NCBI GenBank assembly: GCA_030697085.1
Contig: JAUYQT010000624.1
Span: forward strand, 1-6,849
From: Azonexus sp.
GTDB taxonomy: Bacteria; Pseudomonadota; Gammaproteobacteria; Burkholderiales; Rhodocyclaceae
Direction of reading: 5' to 3'
Length of the DNA stretch: 6,849 nucleotides
Part shown: in pieces, positions 1 to 6,328 of the stretch
Layout of the letters: the number at the start of each line of letters is the position of its first letter
How positions within the stretch are numbered: position 1 is the first letter of the stretch
Translations under genes and position numbers: made by a program
Notes under the pieces: model-generated
What the model saw: only the letters and a program-made list of their open reading frames with translations
Told to the model about the DNA's origin: nothing
Databases searched by the model: none

Positions 1-1
1 G

Positions 2-502
2 GATGAAACGGTTGCCGTTTGTTACGGTTACGGCTGTCTGGTGCAGCAGGATATTCATTACAGCACAGCGCATCTGGCTGAAGTTCGGCAGCGCATGCAG
101 GCTGCGGTCAACGCTGCAGAAGAGCGAAAATTGCTCGCTGAAGCGATCGGGCTGCTTTACGCCTGGGCTGGTGAGCAGTCGGCGATCAGGAACGACCGGG
201 GCGGCAATTACGCCGATGCGGGCATTAACGGCAAAATGGATTGCATCGATCATGCAACCTCAACGACGCGCCTGCTTGAATTGCTCGTCGCGCGCGGTAA
301 TTTGCGCTGGCATCGGGTCCTCGCTGCCGATGTGAGAAATTGGGGCTTTATCTTTGCGACACACTATGCGGCAGTGATTGAAACGGTTCGCGACGACTCG
401 GCCGAGCGCTTCGCTGTCGATAGCTGGTTTGTGGATAATGGACAACCGGCGGTTATTTTGCCGCTGGATGAATGGAAGAGGGGGGCGGGGCCCGATGTCT
501 GA
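2..502 (+). CDS. Hypothetical protein, transglutaminase-like Cys-His-Asp fold suspected (5' end outside window)
   Basis: The reading frame is open from base 2 to the TGA at 500-502, giving 166 visible residues; the true start lies upstream of the window. A GTG at 41 is in frame, but the frame continues before it with sensible sequence (VCYGYGCL), so I treat the gene as truncated by the window edge. I cannot name the family. Three spaced motifs resemble the triad of transglutaminase-like and BTLCP-type cysteine peptidases: Cys81 in KMDCIDHA (codon 242-244), His121 in ATHYAAVI (codon 362-364) and Asp140 in FAVDSWF (codon 419-421). In those families a Cys starts a helix, and the His and Asp lie on following strands. 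No signal peptide or membrane segment is visible in this part. The gene overlaps mnmA by 8 bases, so the two are probably co-transcribed and translationally coupled. That it is a real gene is fairly sure; the fold assignment is inference from motif order and spacing. Confidence 0.75.
   Translation, partial: DETVAVCYGYGCLVQQDIHYSTAHLAEVRQRMQAAVNAAEERKLLAEAIGLLYAWAGEQSAIRNDRGGNYADAGINGKMDCIDHATSTTRLLELLVARGNLRWHRVLAADVRNWGFIFATHYAAVIETVRDDSAERFAVDSWFVDNGQPAVILPLDEWKRGAGPDV
474..485 (+). promoter_or_regulatory. Ribosome binding site of mnmA
   Basis: The purine tract GGAAGAGGGGGG ends about nine bases before the ATG at 495. It lies inside the end of the preceding gene. It supports the start at 495 over the in-frame upstream ATG at 378, which would add 39 residues unlike any MnmA N-terminus. 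Confidence 0.6.
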
Positions 503-1592
503 AAAAACAGTAGTGGTTGGTTTGTCCGGCGGGGTCGACTCTTCGGTCGCGGCCTTGTTACTCAAGCGTCAGGGCTGGAAGGTGATCGGCCTGTTCATGA
601 AAAACTGGGAGGACGACGATACCGAGGAATACTGCTCGTCGCGCCAGGATCTGATTGATGTGATGAGCGTCGCCGATCGGATCGGCATTGATGTCGAAGT
701 CGTTAATTTTGCCGCTGAATACCGCGAGCGTGTATTCGCTGAATTCCTGCGTGAATACGAGGCCGGGCGGACACCGAATCCGGACATTCTTTGCAATTCG
801 GAAATCAAGTTCAAGGCCTTTCTCGATCATGCACTGAAGCTTGGCGCCGACAAGATCGCTACCGGCCACTACGCCGGTGTTCGTGAATTCAATGGTCAAT
901 TTCAGTTGCTCAAGGCTGAGGACGGGACGAAGGATCAAAGCTATTTTCTTTATCGCCTGAATCAGACGCAGCTGGCAAAAACCCTATTTCCGTTGGCCGA
1001 TCTTTACAAGCGTGAGGTGCGCAAGATTGCCGAAGCGGAGGGCTTGCATATTGCCGCCAAGAAGGACTCAACCGGTATTTGCTTTATTGGTGAACGGCCG
1101 TTCAAGGACTTTCTCAGCCGCTATCTGCCGCCGAAAAAAGGTGAAATTCGTCGCCTTGATGACGGCAAGGTAATCGGTGAGCACGATGGTTTGATGTTCC
1201 ACACGCTCGGTCAGCGCAGGGGCTTGCATATTGGCGGCCTGAAGGAAAAGGGGCACCCCGGCGGTGGCGATCACGACGCCTGGTTCGTCGCCGGGAAGGA
1301 TATGGAAAAAAATGTGCTTTATGTGGTTCAGGGCCACGACCATCCGGCGCTGTTCGTCGATCAGATGACGGCCGAGCAGCTTTCCTGGATTTCCGGCCAG
1401 GCACCGCATACGCACTGGGTTTATACCGCCAAACCGCGCTACCGCACAGCCGATCAGCCCTGCGAAGTCGAGCGCGTTGACGGTGAAAGTTGTGAAATAA
1501 GATTTGCCGAGCGGCAATGGGCGGTGACGCCGGGACAGTCGGTGGTGCTCTACGAAAGCAGGGTTTGCCTTGGCGGCGGGGTGATCCGCTAA
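495..1592 (+). CDS. mnmA: tRNA-specific 2-thiouridylase MnmA
   Basis: MnmA is the cytoplasmic enzyme that thiolates uridine 34 in the wobble position of tRNA-Lys, -Glu and -Gln. It activates the base by adenylation and takes sulfur from a persulfide relay. The 365-residue protein has the usual length for the family. Visible signatures in order: the PP-loop ATP site SGGVDSS (residues 11-17), MKNWEDDD (35-42), the first catalytic cysteine Cys100 in [20 protein letters not shown] (123-128), KDQSYFLY (146-153), and the second catalytic cysteine Cys196 in [18 protein letters not shown] segment (239-244) and the C-terminal beta-barrel domain ending LGGGVIR follow. Cys100 and Cys196 correspond to the pair numbered 102 and 199 in Escherichia coli. 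The start at 495 places the PP-loop ten residues from the N-terminus, as is normal. It overlaps the preceding gene by 8 bases; no T-tract terminator follows its TAA stop. Nothing looks truncated or degenerate. Confidence 0.97.
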   Translation: MSEKTVVVGLSGGVDSSVAALLLKRQGWKVIGLFMKNWEDDDTEEYCSSRQDLIDVMSVADRIGIDVEVVNFAAEYRERVFAEFLREYEAGRTPNPDILCNSEIKFKAFLDHALKLGADKIATGHYAGVREFNGQFQLLKAEDGTKDQSYFLYRLNQTQLAKTLFPLADLYKREVRKIAEAEGLHIAAKKDSTGICFIGERPFKDFLSRYLPPKKGEIRRLDDGKVIGEHDGLMFHTLGQRRGLHIGGLKEKGHPGGGDHDAWFVAGKDMEKNVLYVVQGHDHPALFVDQMTAEQLSWISGQAPHTHWVYTAKPRYRTADQPCEVERVDGESCEIRFAERQWAVTPGQSVVLYESRVCLGGGVIR

Positions 1593-1624
1593 AGTGCGCC
1601 GGTTTTGATGATGCGACGGTCGGG

Positions 1625-1678
1625 ATGGCATTCGCCCCGCTTGATGCCATGCTGGCTGTCCGCGGAATAAGCGGGGCG
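1625..1678 (+). other. Nested and crossing inverted repeats, possible pseudoknot or switching RNA/DNA element
   Basis: Three complementary pairs are seen directly. Arm pair A is ATGGCAT (1625-1631) with ATGCCAT (1644-1650), 7 bp. Arm pair B is CGCCCCGCTT (1633-1642) with AAGCGGGGCG (1669-1678), a perfect 10 bp. Pair C is GCCA (1646-1649) with TGGC (1653-1656) around a 3-base loop. The left arm of B lies wholly in the loop of A, so A and B together form an H-type pseudoknot, while B with C inside is an alternative nested fold excluding A. The element sits between mnmA and the receptor gene, upstream of the putative receptor promoter, so it may lie in the mnmA 3' untranslated region. No T-run follows, so it is not a classical intrinsic terminator, and it does not match the cobalamin or c-di-GMP riboswitch consensus sequences I know. 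Function unknown. Confidence 0.45.
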
Positions 1679-1691
1679 ACCAGGCGGGCAG

Positions 1692-1722
1692 TTGTGTGAA
1701 ACGGAGCGCGCCCGAGTAATAT
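1692..1722 (+). promoter_or_regulatory. Possible sigma-70-type promoter of the receptor operon
   Basis: TAATAT (1717-1722) is a good -10 match, in an AT-rich patch (1717-1736) that stands out from the GC-rich surroundings. A weak -35, TTGTGT (1692-1697), lies 19 bases upstream, longer than the ideal 17; TGTGAA (1695-1700) would give 16. Transcription would start about 1729, leaving a leader of roughly 45 bases before the ATG at 1775. Assigned by eye only. Confidence 0.3.
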
Positions 1723-1748
1723 ACGTAAAAATCGATACACCGCCCGAG
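1709..1748 (+). repeat. Direct repeat CGCCCGAG flanking the putative -10
   Basis: The octamer CGCCCGAG occurs at 1709-1716 and again at 1741-1748, 32 bases apart start to start, close to three helical turns. The copies bracket the AT-rich TAATAT region. This spacing would suit a regulator binding the same face of the DNA on both sides of the promoter core, but chance is possible in GC-rich sequence. Confidence 0.3.
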
Positions 1749-1750
1749 CG

Positions 1751-1769
1751 GGAAGAGAGAGGGGGAGGG
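1751..1769 (+). promoter_or_regulatory. Purine-rich ribosome binding tract of the receptor gene
   Basis: A purine run of 19 bases contains several Shine-Dalgarno-like cores, the last (AGGG, 1766-1769) five bases from the ATG at 1775. GGGCGG (1767-1772) is complementary to CCGCCC (1740-1745), so a 6-bp GC stem could partly hide the 3' end of the tract, though the rest of the run would stay open. Confidence 0.5.
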
Positions 1770-1774
1770 CGGCC

Positions 1775-3754
1775 ATGAGTGTTTGGCGCTGCAAATATTC
1801 CGGTCTGCTGTTCGCACTGTGTTGCAGCGCGCCGTCGCTTGCCGCTTCAACCTTGCTGGCCGATGCCAGCGAATTGGCGCAGATGTCGCTCGACGACCTG
1901 CTCCGCGTCGAGGTCTTGGTCGCCTCGCGCTATGCCCAGCCGCTGGCCGATTCGCCCGCCTCGGTTACGGTGATCGACCGCAGTGAGCTGCGCCAACAAA
2001 GTTACCGCAATCTGGCCGAGGCCCTGGCCAGCGTGCCCGGCGTCTATCTCAGCAACGACCGCAACTACACCTATCTTGGCGTGCGCGGCTTCAATCGTCC
2101 CGGCGATTACAACTCGCGGATTCTGCTGCTGACCGACGGCGCCCGGCGCAACGACCCGCTTTACGATCAGGCGCAGGTGGGCAACGAGGCGCCGATCGAG
2201 CTCGACTGGGTCAAGCGACTGGAGTTCGCAGCCGGGCCGGCCTCAGCCATCTATGGGGCGAATGCCTTGTTCGGTATCGCCAATGCCGTGATGCTCGACG
2301 GCGGCGACATCAATGGCATGCGCTTGAGTGTCGATTCGGGCAGTGGGCACGGCAAGCGGCTTGGGCTGGTTGCCGGACAACGCATCGACAGCGAGCGCGA
2401 CTGGTTTTTCGGTTTTGCCGCCTATGAGGCGCGCGGCAAGGATCTCTACTTCGCCGAGTTCGACAACGGCAGCACCGACGGCTGGGCGCGCCGCAGCGAT
2501 GGCGAGAAATACCACAAGGCCTATGGCAAGCTGCGCCTGGGTAACTGGCGCCTGACCGCCAACTTCAGTGCGCGCGACAAAGACATTCCGAACGCCGCGT
2601 ATCAGACGGCTTTTGGCGAATCCGGGACGCGCACGCTGGATCAGCATGGGCTCATCGACCTGGCCTACGACGGCCAGCTGGCCAACGGCTGGCAACAGCA
2701 ATTCCGGGCCTTCACCGGCAGCTATCGCTATGACGGTGATTACCGTTACGCCGGCCCGGTCGACAATCGCGATCAGGGGCGGGCCAACTGGGTGGGCGGC
2801 GAGTACCGCCTGGCGGTGACGACGCTGCCCGATCACAAACTGATGTTCGGTGCCGAAACGCAATGGAATACGCGGCTGGAGCAACGAAATTTCGATGTTG
2901 CACCAGCCGCCAGCTATCTCGACGTCAAACATCCATCTCATGTCTATGGTTTTTTTGTCCAGGACGAATGGCGTTTTCATGCACAGTGGCTGCTCAATCT
3001 CGGTTGGCGTTACGACAGGCGTAGTGACTATTCGGCAATGGCTTCGCCACGCGCCGCGCTGATTTATCAGCCGAGCCAGGCGATGACGGTAAAGGCGATG
3101 GTGGGCAGTGCCTATCGGGCGCCGAATGCCTACGAGCGCTTTTACGATGACGGGGCACTGCAAAAAGCGAATCCTGCCCTGTTGCCGGAACGCATCCGCA
3201 GCGCCGAACTGGCCGCGGATTTTCGCCTTGGTCAAGGCGGGCGCTTCGGGGTCAGCGTCTATCGCAACGAGATGCGCAAGATGATCGATCAAGTGCTCGA
3301 TCCGGCTGACGGACTATCGGTATTTACCAACCAAAGCCGGGTACTCGGGCGCGGCGTTGAACTCCATGCCGAAGAGCGCTGGGCGAGTGGCTATCGTTTG
3401 CGCGGTAGCGTTTCGCGGCAACTATCGCGCCTAGCCGACGGTAGCGAACTCGGCAATTCGCCGCGTCTGCTCGGCAAGCTGGTCTTTGGTGCGCCGCTTG
3501 CCGCTGGCTGGACGGCCGCCGGAGAATGGCAGGGGATGTCCAGCCGGCGATCCCTGAGCGGTCACGTTTCCGGCTTCGGTGTCTTCAATCTGGTGCTGAC
3601 AGCAGCGCCCCTGGGCAAACTGGGCGAGCTGGCACTGGGCGTCTATAACGTCGGTGACCGCCGCTATCTCGATCCGGCATCGGCCGCATTTACCCCGGAC
3701 GCACTGGCCCAGGATCGGCGGCAGTTCAGGCTGCGCTGGACATTGCCCTTTTGA
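1775..3754 (+). CDS. TonB-dependent outer-membrane receptor, ligand unknown
   Basis: This 659-residue protein is a TonB-dependent receptor, an outer-membrane barrel that imports or senses a ligand using TonB-ExbB-ExbD energy. A signal peptide covers about residues 1-23 (hydrophobic LLFALCC core, cleavage near SLA-A). After it come MSLDDLLRVEV (37-47) and a likely TonB box around VEVLVASR (45-52), with no N-terminal signalling (STN) domain. The plug domain spans about 60-175: ADSPASVTVIDRSELR, LAEALASVPGVYLS, LGVRGFNRPGDYNSRILLLTDG in part (101-122), then GPASAIYGANALFGIAN (154-170). The rest is a barrel with alternating aromatic and polar strands, ending RLRWTLPF with the terminal Phe typical of outer-membrane proteins. 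The plug motifs (RGF.RPGDYN, LLTDG, SAIYG.NALFG) fit receptors often annotated only as plug-domain proteins. It opens a three-gene operon; its stop is one base from the next start. The substrate cannot be told from sequence, and no cobalamin riboswitch is seen upstream. Confidence 0.93.
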   Translation: MSVWRCKYSGLLFALCCSAPSLAASTLLADASELAQMSLDDLLRVEVLVASRYAQPLADSPASVTVIDRSELRQQSYRNLAEALASVPGVYLSNDRNYTYLGVRGFNRPGDYNSRILLLTDGARRNDPLYDQAQVGNEAPIELDWVKRLEFAAGPASAIYGANALFGIANAVMLDGGDINGMRLSVDSGSGHGKRLGLVAGQRIDSERDWFFGFAAYEARGKDLYFAEFDNGSTDGWARRSDGEKYHKAYGKLRLGNWRLTANFSARDKDIPNAAYQTAFGESGTRTLDQHGLIDLAYDGQLANGWQQQFRAFTGSYRYDGDYRYAGPVDNRDQGRANWVGGEYRLAVTTLPDHKLMFGAETQWNTRLEQRNFDVAPAASYLDVKHPSHVYGFFVQDEWRFHAQWLLNLGWRYDRRSDYSAMASPRAALIYQPSQAMTVKAMVGSAYRAPNAYERFYDDGALQKANPALLPERIRSAELAADFRLGQGGRFGVSVYRNEMRKMIDQVLDPADGLSVFTNQSRVLGRGVELHAEERWASGYRLRGSVSRQLSRLADGSELGNSPRLLGKLVFGAPLAAGWTAAGEWQGMSSRRSLSGHVSGFGVFNLVLTAAPLGKLGELALGVYNVGDRRYLDPASAAFTPDALAQDRRQFRLRWTLPF

Positions 3755-3755
3755 G

Positions 3756-4310
3756 ATGCGGCAGCCGGTGATAATGACTGCCTCCGTTTGCTGGCGAACT
3801 TTCTGCACCTTGCTGTTGCTGGCAGTTGCACTGCCAGCGCACGCCCAGCGCCAGGCACCCGAGCCTGAACTAAAGGCGGCCATCCTGGCCAACATGCTGC
3901 TGTTTGTTGATTGGCCCGCTGGGGGAGCGCAGGCGCCGGAAAAGTTAACGGTGTGTTATCTCGATGCGGGGCCGGTTTCCAGTGCACTGATGCAGCTTGA
4001 CGGCAGGTTGCTGAAAGGCAAACCACTGCGCGTCGAACGCATTGATATTGCCCAAGCGCGAGGTTGTCATGCGCTCTATGTGTCGGCGGCCGATGCTTCC
4101 TATCTGCCGACCCTGGCATCTTTTCTGCAGGCCAGTGGCGTTCTGCTGACCGGCGATTCGCCGGGGTATCTGCAACGCGGCGTGATGCTCAACCTGGAGA
4201 TCGATGGTGGGCGCATCGTTTTCGATATTGATCTACGTGCGGTGCGTCAGGCCGGGCTCACGGTGAGTTCAAAAGCGCTGCGTCTGGCCCGGCAAGTGCT
4301 GCAGGAATGA
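3756..4310 (+). CDS. Periplasmic YfiR-family (DUF4154) protein
   Basis: The 184-residue product has a signal peptide (hydrophobic FCTLLLLAVALPAHA, cleavage about residue 30, AHA-Q) and a mature part matching the YfiR/DUF4154 family along its length: ELKAAILANMLLFVDWP (38-54), LTVCYLD (64-70), RGCHALYVS (102-110), GVLLTGDSPGY (128-138), then GVMLNLEIDGGRIVFDIDL (142-160) and AGLTVSSKALRLARQV (166-181). In Pseudomonas aeruginosa YfiR is a periplasmic redox-sensitive repressor of the cyclase YfiN, relieved by the outer-membrane lipoprotein YfiB. By analogy this protein should bind the periplasmic CHASE8 domain of the protein encoded directly downstream. The mature form has only two cysteines, Cys67 and Cys104, in positions resembling one of the two YfiR disulfides. 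The ATG at 3756 follows the receptor stop by one base; ATG 3774 (178 residues) is an alternative that keeps the signal peptide. Neither has a strong ribosome binding site, so coupling to receptor translation is likely. Confidence 0.9.
   Translation: MRQPVIMTASVCWRTFCTLLLLAVALPAHAQRQAPEPELKAAILANMLLFVDWPAGGAQAPEKLTVCYLDAGPVSSALMQLDGRLLKGKPLRVERIDIAQARGCHALYVSAADASYLPTLASFLQASGVLLTGDSPGYLQRGVMLNLEIDGGRIVFDIDLRAVRQAGLTVSSKALRLARQVLQE
4303..4306 (+). promoter_or_regulatory. AGGA ribosome binding site at the YfiR/GGDEF-EAL junction
   Basis: AGGA is directly before ATG 4307, too close to serve it well, but nine bases before the in-frame ATG at 4316. Translation may therefore start at 4316 (632 residues, MKTKQER), or by stop-start re-initiation at the ATGA overlap 4307-4310. 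Confidence 0.4.
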
Positions 4311-6214
4311 AGCAGATGAAGACAAAGCAGGAACGGCTCCCTGGGTCACGCTATTTGAGTCTGTTGTCGACGGGCCTGACCTTGCTCATTGCCTTCACCT
4401 TACTGATAGCACATCAGTACGTGGTGGGTCGTCAACTGATGCTGGAGGAGTTGGAGGTCGAGGCGGCAATCATCGCTGCCAATAGTGCGGCCGCACTGGC
4501 TTTTAATGACCGGAGAGCGGCTCAGGAAACGATAGGCGTAGTCGAACTGACGCCGCGCATCACCGACGGCGCCTTGTATCTGGCGGACGGCACGCTGCTC
4601 GCGTCGGCTTCTGCCAGCGTCAGCGGAGCGCCCCCGAGCCGGAATTTCGGCAGCGCCAGCCGGCATTTGGACGAAGTGGCGAAGGCGACGACTTACGGTT
4701 TTTTCAGCGGGGTTTTGCGTCAGGATATTCGCGTCGAGGGCACCACCGTCGGCACCCTGGTGCTGCATGTGAGCTTTGCCTCGCTCTATCGACGTCTGCT
4801 CGAATATGCTCTCGGCGTTCTCGGCATTGCAACTGCGGCCATGGCACTGGCCTATCGGCTGACCGGTGGATTGCGCCGTCGTATGGCGCGGGCAGAAGAG
4901 CAACTGGAACAAATGGCGCTCTATGACCAGGTGACCGGCCTGCCTAACCGACGCCTGTTTGAACGCGAGTTGAGTCAAGCGGTGAGGCACGTGGCCCGTG
5001 AGGGCAAGGGGGCGGCGCTGCTGTTCATCGATGTCGATGACTTCAAGAAGGTCAACGACGCCTTGGGGCACGCAGTGGGCGACCAGGTCTTGATGATGAT
5101 CGGCCAGCGCATGACCTCAGTTCTGCGCTCTGGTGATGTGGTGGCCCGCATTGGTGGCGACGAGTTTGGCATTATCCTTTATCAGATCGAAGATCCGGAG
5201 AGTGCGGCCAGACTGGCGCGCTTGCTGATCGATGCGATTGGCCAGCCGCTTCCTACCGAACCGACGACCAGCCACGTCGGACTCAGCATCGGCATGCTTT
5301 TGCTGCCGGCTGACAGCGACGATCCGACCGTATTGCTGCGCCATGCCGACATGGCGATGTATGAGGCCAAGACGCATGGCAAGAATGGCTTCTGGTTCTT
5401 CTCGGCGGAGATTGACGCCCGGGTCCGCGGCGAACTGCAGCTCGAGGCCGGCTTGCGCCAGGCGCTGCAGGAGGGCGGACGCGGCTTGTCGGTGGTTTAT
5501 CAGCCACAACTCTGTGCCCACACCGACCAGTTGCTCGGGGTCGAGGCACTGCTGCGCTGGCGGCAGCCCGATGGCCGGCAGGTTTCGCCGGGGGAGTTCA
5601 TTCCGGTCGCGGAACAAAGCAGCCTGATTAACGAGCTTGGCGACTGGGTGCTGATTCAGGTCTGCCGGGATCTCGCGACCATGCGCCGCGGCGGTCTCGA
5701 TTTGCCCAAGGTTTCGATCAATGTGTCACCGCGCCAGTTACGGCGTGGGCCGGGCATGGTCGAAGAGTTTTGCCGAACACTGCTGCGTTTTGGCGAACCC
5801 GTCGAGCGTTTTGCCTTTGAGGTGACCGAAAATGCATTAATGGAAGAAGGCGGATCGGTGGTGCTCGAAGCTTTCCACGCCGCCGGGTTTTTGCTCTCGA
5901 TCGACGATTTTGGTACAGGCTATTCTTCACTCGGCTATCTCAAGCGCTTTCAGGTGAGTGAGATCAAGATCGACCAGAGTTTTGTGCACCACCTGCCGGC
6001 CGATGCCGAAGATGCGGCGATTATCAGGGCAGTGGTCCAGATGTCGTGCGCCATGAATATGAAAGTCGTCGCCGAGGGCGTTGAAACGGAAGCTCAAGCC
6101 GAGTTTTTGCGTCGTTGCGGTTGTCACATCCTGCAGGGTTATCTGCTTGGTCGCCCAATGCCGCCGGCCGAACTGATAGCCTATGCGGGCGAGCACTGGC
6201 CTGCCGCGGACTGA
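4307..6214 (+). CDS. Membrane CHASE8-GGDEF-EAL c-di-GMP synthase/phosphodiesterase (YfiN-like sensor)
   Basis: The 635-residue inner-membrane protein has TM1 (about 17-40), a periplasmic CHASE8 sensor (about 45-162, with IIAANSAAALAFNDRRAA at 55-72), TM2 (about 165-184), a short charged helix (185-204), GGDEF (about 205-365) and EAL (about 378-630). The GGDEF domain makes c-di-GMP from two GTP; it looks intact: D242, D244, FKKVND (246-251), GGDEF at 283-287, and inhibitory I-site RSGD at 274-277. The EAL domain hydrolyses c-di-GMP and also keeps its set: EALLRW (413-418), N472, E505 and E508 in FEVTEN, D533-D534 in loop 6 DDFGTGYSSL, K554, E590 in AEGVE, and Q610. Either activity may dominate or be conditional. 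YfiN of Pseudomonas has CHASE8, HAMP and GGDEF only; here the HAMP seems absent and an EAL is added. The start overlaps the YfiR-family stop by four bases (ATGA), indicating strict co-expression; ATG 4316 is an alternative start. The natural partner is the YfiR-family protein upstream. Confidence 0.95.
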   Translation: MKQMKTKQERLPGSRYLSLLSTGLTLLIAFTLLIAHQYVVGRQLMLEELEVEAAIIAANSAAALAFNDRRAAQETIGVVELTPRITDGALYLADGTLLASASASVSGAPPSRNFGSASRHLDEVAKATTYGFFSGVLRQDIRVEGTTVGTLVLHVSFASLYRRLLEYALGVLGIATAAMALAYRLTGGLRRRMARAEEQLEQMALYDQVTGLPNRRLFERELSQAVRHVAREGKGAALLFIDVDDFKKVNDALGHAVGDQVLMMIGQRMTSVLRSGDVVARIGGDEFGIILYQIEDPESAARLARLLIDAIGQPLPTEPTTSHVGLSIGMLLLPADSDDPTVLLRHADMAMYEAKTHGKNGFWFFSAEIDARVRGELQLEAGLRQALQEGGRGLSVVYQPQLCAHTDQLLGVEALLRWRQPDGRQVSPGEFIPVAEQSSLINELGDWVLIQVCRDLATMRRGGLDLPKVSINVSPRQLRRGPGMVEEFCRTLLRFGEPVERFAFEVTENALMEEGGSVVLEAFHAAGFLLSIDDFGTGYSSLGYLKRFQVSEIKIDQSFVHHLPADAEDAAIIRAVVQMSCAMNMKVVAEGVETEAQAEFLRRCGCHILQGYLLGRPMPPAELIAYAGEHWPAAD

Positions 6215-6328
6215 GGTTCGCTCGGCTTGTGGGTATTGGCCGCCGGGTTGAGCAACAGGCCCGTTGTGCGTATCCCGCCATCGAGCAGCGTCGGGAAGCT
6301 CTTGCGGCAGGTGGGCCGCTAAACGCCC

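Noticed and set aside
378..494. N-terminal extension of MnmA from ATG 378
   Set aside because: The 39 extra residues lie inside the preceding gene in another frame, do not resemble MnmA, and ATG 495 has a good ribosome binding site and the normal distance to the PP-loop.
1633..1678. Intrinsic terminator of mnmA
   Set aside because: The 10-bp stem is GC-rich, but its 26-base loop is long and no T-run follows on either strand.
1717..1736. Fur box at the receptor promoter
   Set aside because: The AT-rich patch lacks the GATAAT-ATTATC inverted pattern; iron control cannot be claimed.
1593..1774. Cobalamin riboswitch upstream of the receptor gene
   Set aside because: Vitamin B12 receptors are often preceded by one, but I find no B12-box-like GCCACTG core nor the other conserved stretches, and the gap is short for a complete element plus promoter.
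1593..1774. c-di-GMP (GEMM) riboswitch controlling the c-di-GMP operon
   Set aside because: It would be a neat feedback, but the conserved GEMM core and tetraloop-receptor pattern are absent.
1068..1850. Minus-strand open frame (260 codons) across the mnmA end and the gap
   Set aside because: It overlaps conserved mnmA coding sequence and shows no recognisable domain or good ribosome site; a shadow frame.
2243..3292. Long minus-strand open frame (349 codons) opposite the receptor gene
   Set aside because: It is the mirror of a strongly recognisable receptor. The antisense product shows no family motif, and long antisense frames are expected from GC-rich codon use.
6215..6328. Bidirectional terminator between the convergent genes
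   Set aside because: Only weak short stems are visible (for example GCAAC with GTTGT around 6250-6270, and GGGC with GCCC around 6313-6328), with no T-run; not supportable as a terminator by eye.
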